Origin: an uncultured Chryseobacterium sp.
GTDB lineage: Bacteria; Bacteroidota; Bacteroidia; Flavobacteriales; Weeksellaceae
Assembly (NCBI GenBank): GCA_913778085.1
Contig: CAJYXJ010000013.1
Location: 124,001-188,000 of the forward strand
Reading direction: 5' to 3'
DNA: 64,000 nucleotides
Below the pieces are notes generated by a model. The model was not told where the DNA came from. It ran no database searches and worked only from the letters and a program-made list of their open reading frames with translations. The translations under genes were made by a program, and so were the position numbers. Position 1 is the stretch's first letter; each line of letters opens with the position of its first letter. Shown piece after piece: positions 26,512-35,477 of this stretch.

Positions 26512-27138
26512 ATGATTTCGAAAGAAGAAAATATATTGTTTGCTGCCGAGAAACTTTTTGCAGAAAAAGGCTTTGAGGGGACTTCCACGCGGGAGATTGC
26601 AAAAGCAGCCCATGTGAATATTTCCATGATCTCTTATTATTTTGGTTCAAAAGAGAAGCTGTATGAAAAGCTGGTGGAGTTTAGGATGAATGAAGGGCAG
26701 TTTTTCTCAAAAGACATTTTGGAAAGAACCGATATTGATGATTGGGAAAAAATAAATAAGATTGTAGACCAGTTTGTAGGAAGGATCAGACACCAGAAGT
26801 GTTTTTACAGAATCATGCAGCGGGAGCAGCTTCATACCGAAAATCCAAATATCGTGGATATGCTGAAGCAGGCCAAGCTCGGATTTCTCGCCATGTATTC
26901 CAAAATACTGGAAAGCGGTTTGAGCAAAGGGATATTTACCAAAAACCCTCCGATCTATCTACTTCATTCTACTATAAGCGGAACTGTGTTCTATGCTTTC
27001 AATGCAAAGGAAATGTACAAGGAATTCCTGAACGATACCGATGATGAAACTGTTTTCGACGAAAAGTATTACACAGAACTTAATACACATATTAAATACT
27101 TACTAAAAGACCTTTTAGGTTATGAAGAAAATAAATAA
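26512..27138 (+). CDS. TetR-family transcriptional regulator of the efflux operon
   Basis: 208 residues. The N-terminal TetR helix-turn-helix is clear: ILFAAEKLFAEKGFEGTSTR, then EIAKAAHVNISMISYYFGSK and EKLYEKL. The C-terminal part is all-helical and would bind an inducing ligand. It is the first gene of a set with TolC, HlyD and DHA2 transporter genes. Its 3' end overlaps the next ORF by 17 bp, so it is co-transcribed with them. A palindrome overlaps its promoter, suggesting autoregulation. Confidence 0.92.
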   Translation: MISKEENILFAAEKLFAEKGFEGTSTREIAKAAHVNISMISYYFGSKEKLYEKLVEFRMNEGQFFSKDILERTDIDDWEKINKIVDQFVGRIRHQKCFYRIMQREQLHTENPNIVDMLKQAKLGFLAMYSKILESGLSKGIFTKNPPIYLLHSTISGTVFYAFNAKEMYKEFLNDTDDETVFDEKYYTELNTHIKYLLKDLLGYEENK

Positions 27139-28432
27139 CTCAGTCCTTGCGCTGGCCTTCTTCGTAGGGATTGCAAACACAAATGCCCAGGAAAAAAGAA
27201 CACTTACCCTGGATGAGGCCGTTCAGCTTGGTATTCAAAACAGCAAGAACCTGAAGATCGATGCTGCTAAAATAGAAGAAGCAACAGCAGATCTTCTGGA
27301 AGCAAAAAACAGGCAGCTGCCCGAGCTTAAAGTTTCCGGAAGCTATATGTATCTTCCCCTGAAACCAAATGTGAACATTAAACTTCCCGGCGTTACCGGC
27401 GGAGGTCCTGAAGTTCATCAGGTAGCTTATGGATCAGCCAATCTCAGCGTCCCGATTTACAGCGGCGGAAGAATAAAGTATGGGATTGAGTCGGCCAAAT
27501 ACCTGGTAGAAGCCTCCAAACTAAGCACTGAAAACGATAAAGTGGCTATTGCCTATAACGTGGCTCAGGCTTACAATAATCTATTCAAGGCCAACCAGTC
27601 GATTAAAGTACTCGAAGAAAACCTCACTGCATCCCAGAAAAGGGACGAAACATTCCTGAAACTGGAAAACAACGGGGTGATCGCCAGAAACGACCGTCTG
27701 AAAGCAAGCTTGCAGACTGCGAATGTTGAACTTCAATTATTGGAGGCCAGAAATAATTATAACATTGCCAACATCAATATGGATCTGTTACTGGGACTTC
27801 CCGAAAGTACGGAAATTGAAGTAGACCAGAATTACATCGAGGAAGGAAATGAAGTAAGGCCGGTTGATTATTACATCAATGCAGCCCGTGAGAACCGCAA
27901 GGATCTTCAGGCACTGGATAAACAACGGCAGGCTGCTGCATTGGGAACCAGAGCTGCCAAAGCAGAAAATCTTCCTTCGATTGCCTTTACCGGAGGGTAT
28001 GTGGCAGCGGACATTCCCAAATTTCTGACGATTTACAATGCAGTAAATGTCGGAGTCGGAATTTCCTATAACCTGTCCAATCTCTGGAAAGAAAACTCTT
28101 CCCTGAAACAATCGCAGGCCAGAGAAATGCAGCTGGCTGCCACCAACGAGCTGCTTAATGACAACATTAAGCTCGATGTCAACAGGGATTACCAAAATAC
28201 GGATTATTCTAAAAAAAGGATCGCCGTTTTCGAGAAATCTGCCGAGCAGGCCAATGAAAACTACAGGATCACAAAAAATAAATATGATAACGGATTAGCT
28301 ACTATGACCGAGCTTCTGGATGCGGATGCCGCACAGATTTCCGCCAATGTAGGAGTTATCAATGCAAAAGCTGATGCCGCACTGGCGTACCGCAAACTAT
28401 TACAGACCACAGGAACTTTAACGATTAAATAA
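27122..28432 (+). CDS. TolC-family outer-membrane efflux protein
   Basis: 436 residues. The signal peptide reads NSVLALAFFVGIANTNAQ after a lysine-rich start. The mature protein starts KRTLTLDEAVQLGIQNSKNL, the typical OEP/TolC opening, and has a repeated half (NYRITKNKYDNGLATMTELL, then DADAAQISANVGVINAKADA near the C-terminus). It should form the trimeric outer-membrane channel of the export complex. The ATG at 27122 overlaps the end of the TetR gene by 17 bp, and hlyD follows 19 bp after its stop. Confidence 0.92.
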   Translation: MKKINNSVLALAFFVGIANTNAQEKRTLTLDEAVQLGIQNSKNLKIDAAKIEEATADLLEAKNRQLPELKVSGSYMYLPLKPNVNIKLPGVTGGGPEVHQVAYGSANLSVPIYSGGRIKYGIESAKYLVEASKLSTENDKVAIAYNVAQAYNNLFKANQSIKVLEENLTASQKRDETFLKLENNGVIARNDRLKASLQTANVELQLLEARNNYNIANINMDLLLGLPESTEIEVDQNYIEEGNEVRPVDYYINAARENRKDLQALDKQRQAAALGTRAAKAENLPSIAFTGGYVAADIPKFLTIYNAVNVGVGISYNLSNLWKENSSLKQSQAREMQLAATNELLNDNIKLDVNRDYQNTDYSKKRIAVFEKSAEQANENYRITKNKYDNGLATMTELLDADAAQISANVGVINAKADAALAYRKLLQTTGTLTIK

Positions 28433-28451
28433 ATAAAGAACGATACCCAAC

Positions 28452-29555
28452 ATGGAAAATAATACGACCCCAGGCACTGAACCGAAAAAGAAAAAAAGTT
28501 TAGTATTTCCCATCATCTTAGCGGTTGTTTTGATTGGCGGAGGAATTTACGGATTCAATGCCTATACCTACGGCCAATCTCACGAAGAAACAGACGATGC
28601 GCAGATTGCATCCAACCTTTCTCCGGTAATCTCCAAGATCTCAGGATATGTAACGGAGGTAAAGGTAAAAGATAACCAGTTTGTAAAAAAAGGAGATACC
28701 CTGATCATTCTGGACAGCAGAGACCAGAAGCTGGCTCTGGAACAGGCGGAAGCTGCATTGGCAACGGCAAAAAGCAATATTTCCAACGCGCAGGCCAGTA
28801 CAACAGCCACTTCCAAAAACATAGGATCTTCTCAAGCAGCAGTAACCACCGCTAACGCTCAGATCGAAGCAGCCCGTGTAAATGTATGGAAAACTTCTCA
28901 GGATCTTAAAAGATATGCAAATCTTGTAAAAGACCATTCCATTACCGAACAGCAGTATGAGCAGGCACTTGCTGCTAAACAGACCGCGGACAAGCAGCTG
29001 CAGGTTCTGATCGATCAGAGAAACCAGATCGCCCAGCAGACAAATATCGCGTCTTCACAAACGGCGGCAAGTTCTCAGCAGATCAGTGTGGCAGGTTCCG
29101 TAGCCAAGCAGAGAGAAGTGGATGTGGAAAATGCCAAATTGAATTTATCCTATACGGTGATTTTAGCACCGGAAGACGGATATGTCGGAAAAGTGCCGAT
29201 CCAGGCCGGGCAATATTTACAGGCCGGTTCCCAATTGTTCGCTTTGGTGAAAAACGACCAGAAATGGGTAGTAGCCAACTTTAAGGAAACACAGGTGAAT
29301 AAAATGGTGGAAGGACAGAAGGTGAAAATTGAAATCGATGCTTTTCCTGATCAGGAATTTGAAGGCGTGGTAAGCTCTTTCTCTCCCGCAACCGGAGCTA
29401 CATTTTCCATTCTTCCCCCGGATAACGCGAGCGGTAACTTCGTAAAAGTAGTTCAGCGGCTTCCTGTAAAAATTGATTTTGTAAACCTTGATAAAAACAT
29501 CGCTAAAAGGTTGAGAACGGGGATGAATGTGAAAGCAGAAGTTTCTTTGAAATAA
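28452..29555 (+). CDS. HlyD/EmrA-family membrane fusion protein
   Basis: 367 residues. A single transmembrane helix (LVFPIILAVVLIGGGIYGFN, about residues 17-36) is followed by the periplasmic adaptor: GYVTEVKVKDNQFVKKGDTL (lipoyl/barrel-sandwich half), a long Ala/Gln/Ser-rich coiled-coil hairpin (about residues 85-220), and the second half (APEDGYVGKVPIQAGQYLQ). It links the inner-membrane DHA2 pump to the TolC channel. It is 19 bp from the TolC gene but 679 bp from the pump gene, an unusual break. Confidence 0.92.
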   Translation: MENNTTPGTEPKKKKSLVFPIILAVVLIGGGIYGFNAYTYGQSHEETDDAQIASNLSPVISKISGYVTEVKVKDNQFVKKGDTLIILDSRDQKLALEQAEAALATAKSNISNAQASTTATSKNIGSSQAAVTTANAQIEAARVNVWKTSQDLKRYANLVKDHSITEQQYEQALAAKQTADKQLQVLIDQRNQIAQQTNIASSQTAASSQQISVAGSVAKQREVDVENAKLNLSYTVILAPEDGYVGKVPIQAGQYLQAGSQLFALVKNDQKWVVANFKETQVNKMVEGQKVKIEIDAFPDQEFEGVVSSFSPATGATFSILPPDNASGNFVKVVQRLPVKIDFVNLDKNIAKRLRTGMNVKAEVSLK

Positions 29556-30234
29556 TACAATACAAGTGAATTGTCGATGCTGTGGAAGAAACAGGATGAA
29601 GATGAATCATGAAGCAGAAATTAATGAGGGATGGATAAATCATTGACAATTCCTTTTTTATAAAATAATATAAGTGAATTGTCAGTTTGCGGAAGAATGT
29701 CAGAATGATGATGATTGAAGAGGCAGATTGATAATGCAGGTGCTGAAAAATGAAATGAGCCGATGAGGTGGAAATGATGCGGACACTGATAATGTAGAGG
29801 AATGCGGTTATTGAAGTTAGGTTCCTTATGATGCAGGAAAAGAAGAAGCAGGAACCGTTGATGTAGAAGGGACCGCCTGAACGGAAAATCAGTAAATAAG
29901 AATATGGAGCGGAGGTTTCGTCATGAGGAAGGTTTGAAAAGAATTCCGTCTGAATGCAGAAGATTGATGAAGCGGTATGGCAGCCATGAGATGAAATGCT
30001 GACAATTCACTTTTTATAAAATTACCATTAAAATATACAGAGGTTAAGAGATCCGGATCGCAATGATTAAAATTAACCTTAAGATTTAAAGTAAGGAAGA
30101 GGGAGATTTCCGAATCAACCCAGCCTGAACTCAATCTCATTTTAAAACAGAATAAAGTTAGTTCGTTACCGGCTTGTTCAGATCATAAATTTCCGGGTCT
30201 CGGAATCTCTTTATTTTTAATACCGAAAAAAACT
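29556..30234. other. Purine-rich gene-free segment inside the efflux operon
   Basis: 679 bp between hlyD and the pump gene. The plus strand from about 29576 to 29998 is rich in G and A (GATGAAGATGAATCATGAAG is typical). It holds AAGTGAATTGTC at 29564-29575 and 29672-29683, and its reverse complement at 30001-30012, with a shortened copy GACAATTCC at 29645-29653. Two stretches are therefore bounded by inverted copies: about 29564-29653 and 29672-30012. All frames of the core are broken by stops, and no promoter consensus was seen upstream of the pump gene. The last ~200 bp (30023-30234) are ordinary AT-rich sequence. Confidence 0.65.
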
Positions 30235-31812
30235 ATGCAGGATTCTTTAGTAGAATATGGAGCAAGGAGGGTAATCATCACGATTACGGCCATTCTTTGT
30301 GCCCTCCTTGAAATTGTGGATTCCACGATTGTAAACGTTGCCCTCAACGAAATGAAGGGAAACCTGGGAGCCACACTTTCCGAGGTTGGATGGGTGATTA
30401 CAGCTTACGCGATCGGTAACGTGATCATTGTACCCATGACAAGCTGGCTTTCCCAGCAGTTCGGAAGAAGGAATTATTTTGCGGCGTCAATTGTTATATT
30501 TACCGTATTTTCCTTTCTCTGCGGAAATGCAACGAACATTTGGGAGCTCGTATTTTTCCGGCTGATGCAGGGGATTGGTGGGGGAGCATTGCTGGTAACC
30601 TCACAGACCATCATCACCGAATCCTATCCGGTAGAGAAAAGAAGTATGGCGCAGGCAATCTATGGTCTCGGAGTAATTATAGGGCCTACGCTGGGTCCGC
30701 CGCTCGGAGGATACATTGTGGATAATTTCAGCTGGCCGTATATCTTTTACATTAATATTCCGATCGGGATTGCCGCGACTTTAATGACACTTCAGTTCGT
30801 AAAAAGTCCTAAATATGCCGAAAAGCGTAAAGTTTCCGATGTCGACTGGTTGGGAATTGCTTTACTTGCCATAACAGTAGGTTCTTTACAGTTCATTCTG
30901 GAAAGAGGACATGAGGAAGACTGGTTTGCCAGCGGAATGATTGTCGCTTTTACCGTAGCAGCTGTATTAGGATTTATCCTGTTCCTCTGGAGAGAGCTTA
31001 CTTTCAAATATCCGATTGTGGAACTCCGGGTTCTGAAGAACGGAAATCTGAGGATCGGAACCGTTATGTCATTTGTCCTGGGATTCGGGTTGTACGGCTC
31101 AACATTTATCGTACCTCTTTATACCCAGAGCATCCTGGGCTGGACAGCGCTTCAGTCGGGTGCCCTGATGATCCCGGCAGCTCTTACGACGGCTTTTATG
31201 ATGCCTATTATCGGAAGGTTGTTGTCTAAAGGTGCAAAACAACAGATCCTTGTTTCCCTGGGACTCTTTATCTTCTTTATTTACAGCTTCTGGGGCTATA
31301 AAATTCTTACCCCCGATACCGGCAAAGATGCATTTTTCTGGATGCTGATCGTAAGGGGTGCGGGTCTCGGACTCCTGTTTATCCCGATTACGTCTCTTTC
31401 GTTAAGTACGTTGAAAGGGCAGGAGATCGGTCAGGGAGCGGCCTTTACAGGGATGATGAGACAGCTGGGCGGTTCGTTCGGGATTGCGGCCATTACTACC
31501 TTTATTGCCAATGCCAGCCAGAAATACCGGGTAAACCTGATTTCCCATCTTGACGAAACGGATTTTGCCGTCCAGCAGAGGCTGCAGGCACTGAAAGGAA
31601 GTTTTGTCGCCAAAGGGATGACGCCCGATGCTGCGATGAATGCTGCCTATAAAATGCTTGATCTCTCCGTCACGAAACAGGCTACGGTACTGTCTTATAT
31701 GGATGTTTTTCTGTATTTAGGCGTAATCTTCCTGATCTGTATTCCGTTCATTCTCTTTATTAAAGAACGGAAGAGTAAGGAAAAGATTGATCTGAGTGAA
31801 GCAATGCATTAA
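30235..31812 (+). CDS. DHA2-family MFS multidrug efflux transporter (EmrB-like)
   Basis: 525 residues with about 14 membrane helices, typical of the DHA2 drug:H+ antiporters. FRLMQGIGGGALLVTSQTII and AIYGLGVIIGPTLGPPLGGY contain the family signatures, the second being antiporter motif C. LNEMKGNLGATLSEVGWVIT near the first helix is also EmrB-like. It should pump a drug or toxic compound into the HlyD-TolC conduit encoded upstream. The substrate cannot be predicted. It ends with a terminator. Confidence 0.92.
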   Translation: MQDSLVEYGARRVIITITAILCALLEIVDSTIVNVALNEMKGNLGATLSEVGWVITAYAIGNVIIVPMTSWLSQQFGRRNYFAASIVIFTVFSFLCGNATNIWELVFFRLMQGIGGGALLVTSQTIITESYPVEKRSMAQAIYGLGVIIGPTLGPPLGGYIVDNFSWPYIFYINIPIGIAATLMTLQFVKSPKYAEKRKVSDVDWLGIALLAITVGSLQFILERGHEEDWFASGMIVAFTVAAVLGFILFLWRELTFKYPIVELRVLKNGNLRIGTVMSFVLGFGLYGSTFIVPLYTQSILGWTALQSGALMIPAALTTAFMMPIIGRLLSKGAKQQILVSLGLFIFFIYSFWGYKILTPDTGKDAFFWMLIVRGAGLGLLFIPITSLSLSTLKGQEIGQGAAFTGMMRQLGGSFGIAAITTFIANASQKYRVNLISHLDETDFAVQQRLQALKGSFVAKGMTPDAAMNAAYKMLDLSVTKQATVLSYMDVFLYLGVIFLICIPFILFIKERKSKEKIDLSEAMH

Positions 31813-31820
31813 AATAAAAG

Positions 31821-31855
31821 AAACCGTCCCATAAAAATGAGACGGTTTTATTTTG
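31821..31855 (+). terminator. Rho-independent terminator of the efflux operon
   Basis: Stem AAACCGTC / GACGGTTT with a 12-base loop, followed by TATTTTGTT. It lies about 8 bp past the transporter stop. Confidence 0.75.
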
Positions 31856-32020
31856 TTAATTTGAAATGAATCTCTCTACTTATTATTATGAAAATGCTTC
31901 CTGCTCAAGTTTAGTTAAAGTGTATCTGGTAAAACACAGGAATTAAAGACCATATCGTTTATTAGCTTCACTTTGCCATATAGTTATCTTTTATAGGCTA
32001 TGCAATTTATTTAAAAAGTT

Positions 32021-33052
32021 CTATACCAAAACCCCGTTTTTGGAAGCAATAGGATCGGGAAGCTCTGTTTCACCTGTCATCTGAAGCAAGTCGATTTCAA
32101 TAGTCCGGCAGATCGAAAGCATTGGGATATCGAACATCAGCCCCTCGAAAGGATTTTCAGAATAATCGCCCACCAATTCCATAATAATATAGATCCATCC
32201 GATCGTTATACAAAACGGAATCGAAGCCCAGATTCCCCAGTCTCCCAGCTTGGCAAACTCACTTACAAGCCCTAAAGGAAGCAGCATGATAAAAATGATA
32301 TTAAAAACAAATGCAGTGCTGGCAAACTGTCTGGGAAGCGGGAACTTTTTGATTCGTTCGGCCTGTCCCTGCAAGGTGTAAAATTCATTTAAACAATCCT
32401 GTAACTGCTTCTGATTGAAATCCGAAATAGCATTGAGATTCTTTAGCTCATTCACATCTTTAGACTGCTGGGCTATAAGATAAGTTGCGAAATTCTTATA
32501 ATGAGGCTGTAAACTTACTTCTTCCTCAGATAAATATTTATTAAGGAAAATAGGTGTTCTTCCATAATCGGGAAATCCTGCTTTAATCAATCGGTTCCGC
32601 TTGTGGTCGGTATTTTTAAACTGGTCTTCTTCCACCTTAATGTGTTCCCATTCGGTGGGAATCAGAAGTTGTTCGCGTAATTGGTACAGCCATGCAATAT
32701 GGCGAAATACTATTTTTTTCCGGCGGTCTTCCAAAGCAAATTTTCCTATTTGTTCCTGGTCAGTATCAAACGCATAGACCATCGATCCGAGCATTCGGCT
32801 GGAATTAACGATTCCGCCCCAGATTTTCCGGGCTTCCCATAATCTGTCATACGCCTGATTATTTTTAAAACCCACCAGAAAAGCTTCCGCAGTACCGATC
32901 AATGCTACGGGAACCCAGGGAATGATCATCCAGTCCCAATGGAAAACATGAAAAAGCACAGCAATAAGAGTACACCAGACGGAAATCAGGATCATATGAA
33001 ACCCCGATAAATTGAAAATCTGTTTGTAGTTGACGTATTTTGTTGTGATCAT
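32021..33052 (-). CDS. Bestrophin-family (UPF0187) membrane protein
   Basis: 343 residues. The motif FKNNQAYDRLWEARKIWGGI with VNSSR (around residues 62-86) is the bestrophin signature, following a pair of N-terminal helices. Two more helices (residues ~230-295, including FVFNIIFIMLLPLGLV) follow, and the C-terminus contains ICRTIEIDLLQM. Bacterial bestrophins form pentameric ion channels. Ion selectivity cannot be read from the sequence. Nothing nearby suggests a partner. Confidence 0.85.
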   Translation of the reverse strand: MITTKYVNYKQIFNLSGFHMILISVWCTLIAVLFHVFHWDWMIIPWVPVALIGTAEAFLVGFKNNQAYDRLWEARKIWGGIVNSSRMLGSMVYAFDTDQEQIGKFALEDRRKKIVFRHIAWLYQLREQLLIPTEWEHIKVEEDQFKNTDHKRNRLIKAGFPDYGRTPIFLNKYLSEEEVSLQPHYKNFATYLIAQQSKDVNELKNLNAISDFNQKQLQDCLNEFYTLQGQAERIKKFPLPRQFASTAFVFNIIFIMLLPLGLVSEFAKLGDWGIWASIPFCITIGWIYIIMELVGDYSENPFEGLMFDIPMLSICRTIEIDLLQMTGETELPDPIASKNGVLV

Positions 33053-33276
33053 AAGCCGTGTAAAGAATTGAAATCAGCGAAAAAATAAGCAAAATAGATA
33101 CCATGTTCATGGGCTCGAATAGATAAGCTGAAAGCTGGAATTTTTTTTGTTAATATTACGACCAGGAGGACTGATTATTTAATGACATTGTTTGTTAATA
33201 ATATTGATTTAAATGTATGAAAATGAATTAAATAGATTTGATTTTAATTGTTTTAATATGGAACTAAAGGCAAGGC

Positions 33277-33303
33277 ATAAAAAAACCTCCGTGCTTCCGG
33301 AGG
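33277..33303 (-). terminator. Rho-independent terminator of the E1 gene
   Basis: Hairpin CCTCCG / CGGAGG with a 6-base loop; a run of seven T follows on the minus strand. It lies about 20 bp beyond the stop at 33323. Confidence 0.8.
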
Positions 33304-33322
33304 CTAATTATTTTTATCTGAA

Positions 33323-35395
33323 CTAATAATTCAGCATTTCTTCGATTTTTGCACCCAGCTTTTCTGCGTTCGGCAGCATTTCCTTTTCGAGTATCAGATT
33401 AATCGGAACTGCCGGAACATCAAGAGCCCCCATGGTTTCAACCGGAGCGTCGAGATAACGGAAACAGTTTTTGGAAATCCTGTGGGCAAATGCTTCCGCA
33501 AAAGAATTGTTCAGCTGTTCTTCCGTCAGGACGATACATTTTCCATGAGCTTTCACTCTTTCGAAAACCAATTCTTCATCAAGAGGAATTAAGGTTCTCA
33601 GATCGATAACTTCAACTCTCCCGTTAAAGCTTTTTGCTGCTTCCTTCGCCCAGTAAACACCCATTCCGTAGGTTACAACCAATAAGGTTCTTCCTTTTCC
33701 GGTTTCGTCCTGATCCGCTTCGATAATCACTTTTCCTTTTCCGAAAGGTAAAATATAATCTTCAGCCGGCTCTATGGTTTTGGCATCCTCCGTTCCCGGA
33801 ACTTTGCTCCAGTAAAGGCCTTTGTGCTCCAGCATGATTACCGGGTTCGGGTCATAATAGGCAGCCTTCAGCAAACCTTTAAAATCTGCCGCATTGCTCG
33901 GGTAGGCAATTTTAATCCCTTTGATATTGGCCAGGATACTTTCCACGCTTCCGCTGTGGTAAGGTCCGCCGCCGCCGTATGCACCGATCGGGACACGGAT
34001 GATATTGCTGACCGGGAATTTTCCCTGGCTCAAATAGCTTGATTTTGAAATTTCCGTGATCAGCTGGTTGATTCCCGGATAAATATAATCGGCAAACTGT
34101 ACTTCTACGATAGGCTTCAGCCCAACTGCACTCATTCCGGTGGTAGAGCCGATGATGTAAGCCTCCTGAATTGCGGTATTGAATACCCTTTTGCTCCCGA
34201 ATTTCTTTCCTAAGGTTACCGTTTCACGGAAAACACCGCCGATTCTTTCCCCGACGTCCTGTCCATACAGTAATGCTTCAGGATGTTTCCACATCAGTTC
34301 CTGGATCGCGTGAATGGCAGCATCCACCATCACGATCTTTTCCCCGTCCTTAGGTTCGCGTGTTCCGGTTTCTTCGGTAATTGGTGTCGGTGCAAAAATA
34401 TGCTGCATTACCGTTTCAGGTTTCGGATCTTCAGCGTTTTTAGCCTTCTCGAAAGCTTCTTCCGCCTCAAGACGCGCTTTTTTCGTAATTTGTTTTAATA
34501 ATTCTTCGTCAACACCGGCTTCCAGCAAATGGTTTCTGAGGATTTCTCCCGGATCTTTTGCCCGGTGTTTGGTCAGGTCTTCTTCATCTCTGTAAAATTC
34601 CCTTCTAACTCCGGAAGTATGATGTCCGATCAGAACGGTTTTTGCACATACGACCAAAGGTTTCCTTTCGGTACGTACAAAATCCACCGCCTTCTTCATA
34701 ACCTCGAAGCTTTCAACAAAATCGGTTCCGTCTACCCTCATTCTGCTCAATCCTGTAAAGCCTGCTACAAATTCGTAGGCATCGCATGTCCTTGCTTCTT
34801 CTTTGGTTACGGAAATTCCCCATTCGTTGTCCTGAACCAGGAAGATAATAGGAAGCTGGTGCAGGGCGGAAAACTGAAATGCTTCACTCACTTCACCTTC
34901 CGTTACCGAATTGTCGCCAAGGCTGCAGACCACTACCGGATTGTTCTCAAACTGCTGTAAGTTAAAATCCTGGATGTATTTGATTCCCTGCGCAACACCT
35001 GCTGTCGGAATGGTCTGCATTCCCGTAGCCGAACTCTGATGAATGATTTTCGGCTTGTCTTCATCGCGGCTGGAAGGGTGGGAATAATACGATCTTCCTC
35101 CCGAAAAAGGATCATCAGCCTTTGCCAACAGCTGTAGCATCAATTGGTAGGGTTGGAAACCGATACCTAAAAGAATGCTTTCGTCTCTGTAATAAGGAGA
35201 AACCCAGTCTTCTTTTTTCAGCTGATAAGCAGTGGCCAGCTGGATGGCTTCATGGCCTCTCGACGTACTGTGAACATATTTGGTAACATTTCTGTTTTCT
35301 TCGTAAATGTCTGCCATTGCCTTGGCAAGCATCATATGGTTGTAAGCATTTAGCAGAATATCCTGAGAAACTTTTTCGTGAAGTGTATTTTCCAT
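33323..35395 (-). CDS. Fused alpha/beta E1 component of a 2-oxoacid dehydrogenase
   Basis: 690 residues from the ATG at 35395. The N-terminal half (1-330) is the E1 alpha domain: HSTSRGHEAIQLATAYQLKK, then a thiamine-diphosphate motif beginning GDNSVTEGEVSEAFQF and ending QDNEWGIS. The C-terminal half (345-690) is the E1 beta domain: ALLYGQDVGERIGGVFRET, IQEAYIIGSTTGMSAVGLKP, IGAYGGGGPYHSGSVES. The family covers branched-chain 2-oxoacid and pyruvate-type enzymes; the fused form is common in Bacteroidetes and usually annotated as 2-oxoisovalerate dehydrogenase. No E2 or E3 gene is nearby, so the substrate is not settled. Confidence 0.88.
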   Translation of the reverse strand: MENTLHEKVSQDILLNAYNHMMLAKAMADIYEENRNVTKYVHSTSRGHEAIQLATAYQLKKEDWVSPYYRDESILLGIGFQPYQLMLQLLAKADDPFSGGRSYYSHPSSRDEDKPKIIHQSSATGMQTIPTAGVAQGIKYIQDFNLQQFENNPVVVCSLGDNSVTEGEVSEAFQFSALHQLPIIFLVQDNEWGISVTKEEARTCDAYEFVAGFTGLSRMRVDGTDFVESFEVMKKAVDFVRTERKPLVVCAKTVLIGHHTSGVRREFYRDEEDLTKHRAKDPGEILRNHLLEAGVDEELLKQITKKARLEAEEAFEKAKNAEDPKPETVMQHIFAPTPITEETGTREPKDGEKIVMVDAAIHAIQELMWKHPEALLYGQDVGERIGGVFRETVTLGKKFGSKRVFNTAIQEAYIIGSTTGMSAVGLKPIVEVQFADYIYPGINQLITEISKSSYLSQGKFPVSNIIRVPIGAYGGGGPYHSGSVESILANIKGIKIAYPSNAADFKGLLKAAYYDPNPVIMLEHKGLYWSKVPGTEDAKTIEPAEDYILPFGKGKVIIEADQDETGKGRTLLVVTYGMGVYWAKEAAKSFNGRVEVIDLRTLIPLDEELVFERVKAHGKCIVLTEEQLNNSFAEAFAHRISKNCFRYLDAPVETMGALDVPAVPINLILEKEMLPNAEKLGAKIEEMLNY

Positions 35396-35401
35396 AGAAG
35401 G

Positions 35402-35409
35402 CAAAGATA
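35402..35409 (-). promoter_or_regulatory. TATCTTTG -7 element of the E1 gene
   Basis: Exact TAnnTTTG match on the minus strand, 6 bases before the ATG. A TTG lies 21 bp upstream at 35433-35431, inside the palindrome at 35421-35446, so the spacing fits the Bacteroidetes consensus of 17-23 bp. The transcript would have almost no leader. Confidence 0.6.
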
Positions 35410-35420
35410 AACAAAAAAAT

Positions 35421-35446
35421 AAAACACTAACAACTGTTAGTGTTTT
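35421..35446 (-). terminator. 26 bp palindrome: subtilase terminator overlapping the E1 -33 element
   Basis: Arms AAAACACTAACA / TGTTAGTGTTTT are perfect complements around a 2-bp centre. On the minus strand it is followed by ATTTTTTTGTTT, the form of a Rho-independent terminator for the subtilase gene ending at 35478. It also contains the TTG that is the best -33 match for the E1 promoter, so it could act as an operator as well. The terminator role is more likely; the stem is AT-rich. Confidence 0.6.
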
Positions 35447-35477
35447 AAGGTTTTAAATGCTGTAAATTATTGATTTT

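Noticed and set aside
29889-30140. 83-codon frame in the efflux operon gap
   Set aside because: It begins outside the purine-rich core and crosses its boundary motif; composition is unlike real genes here and no family fits.
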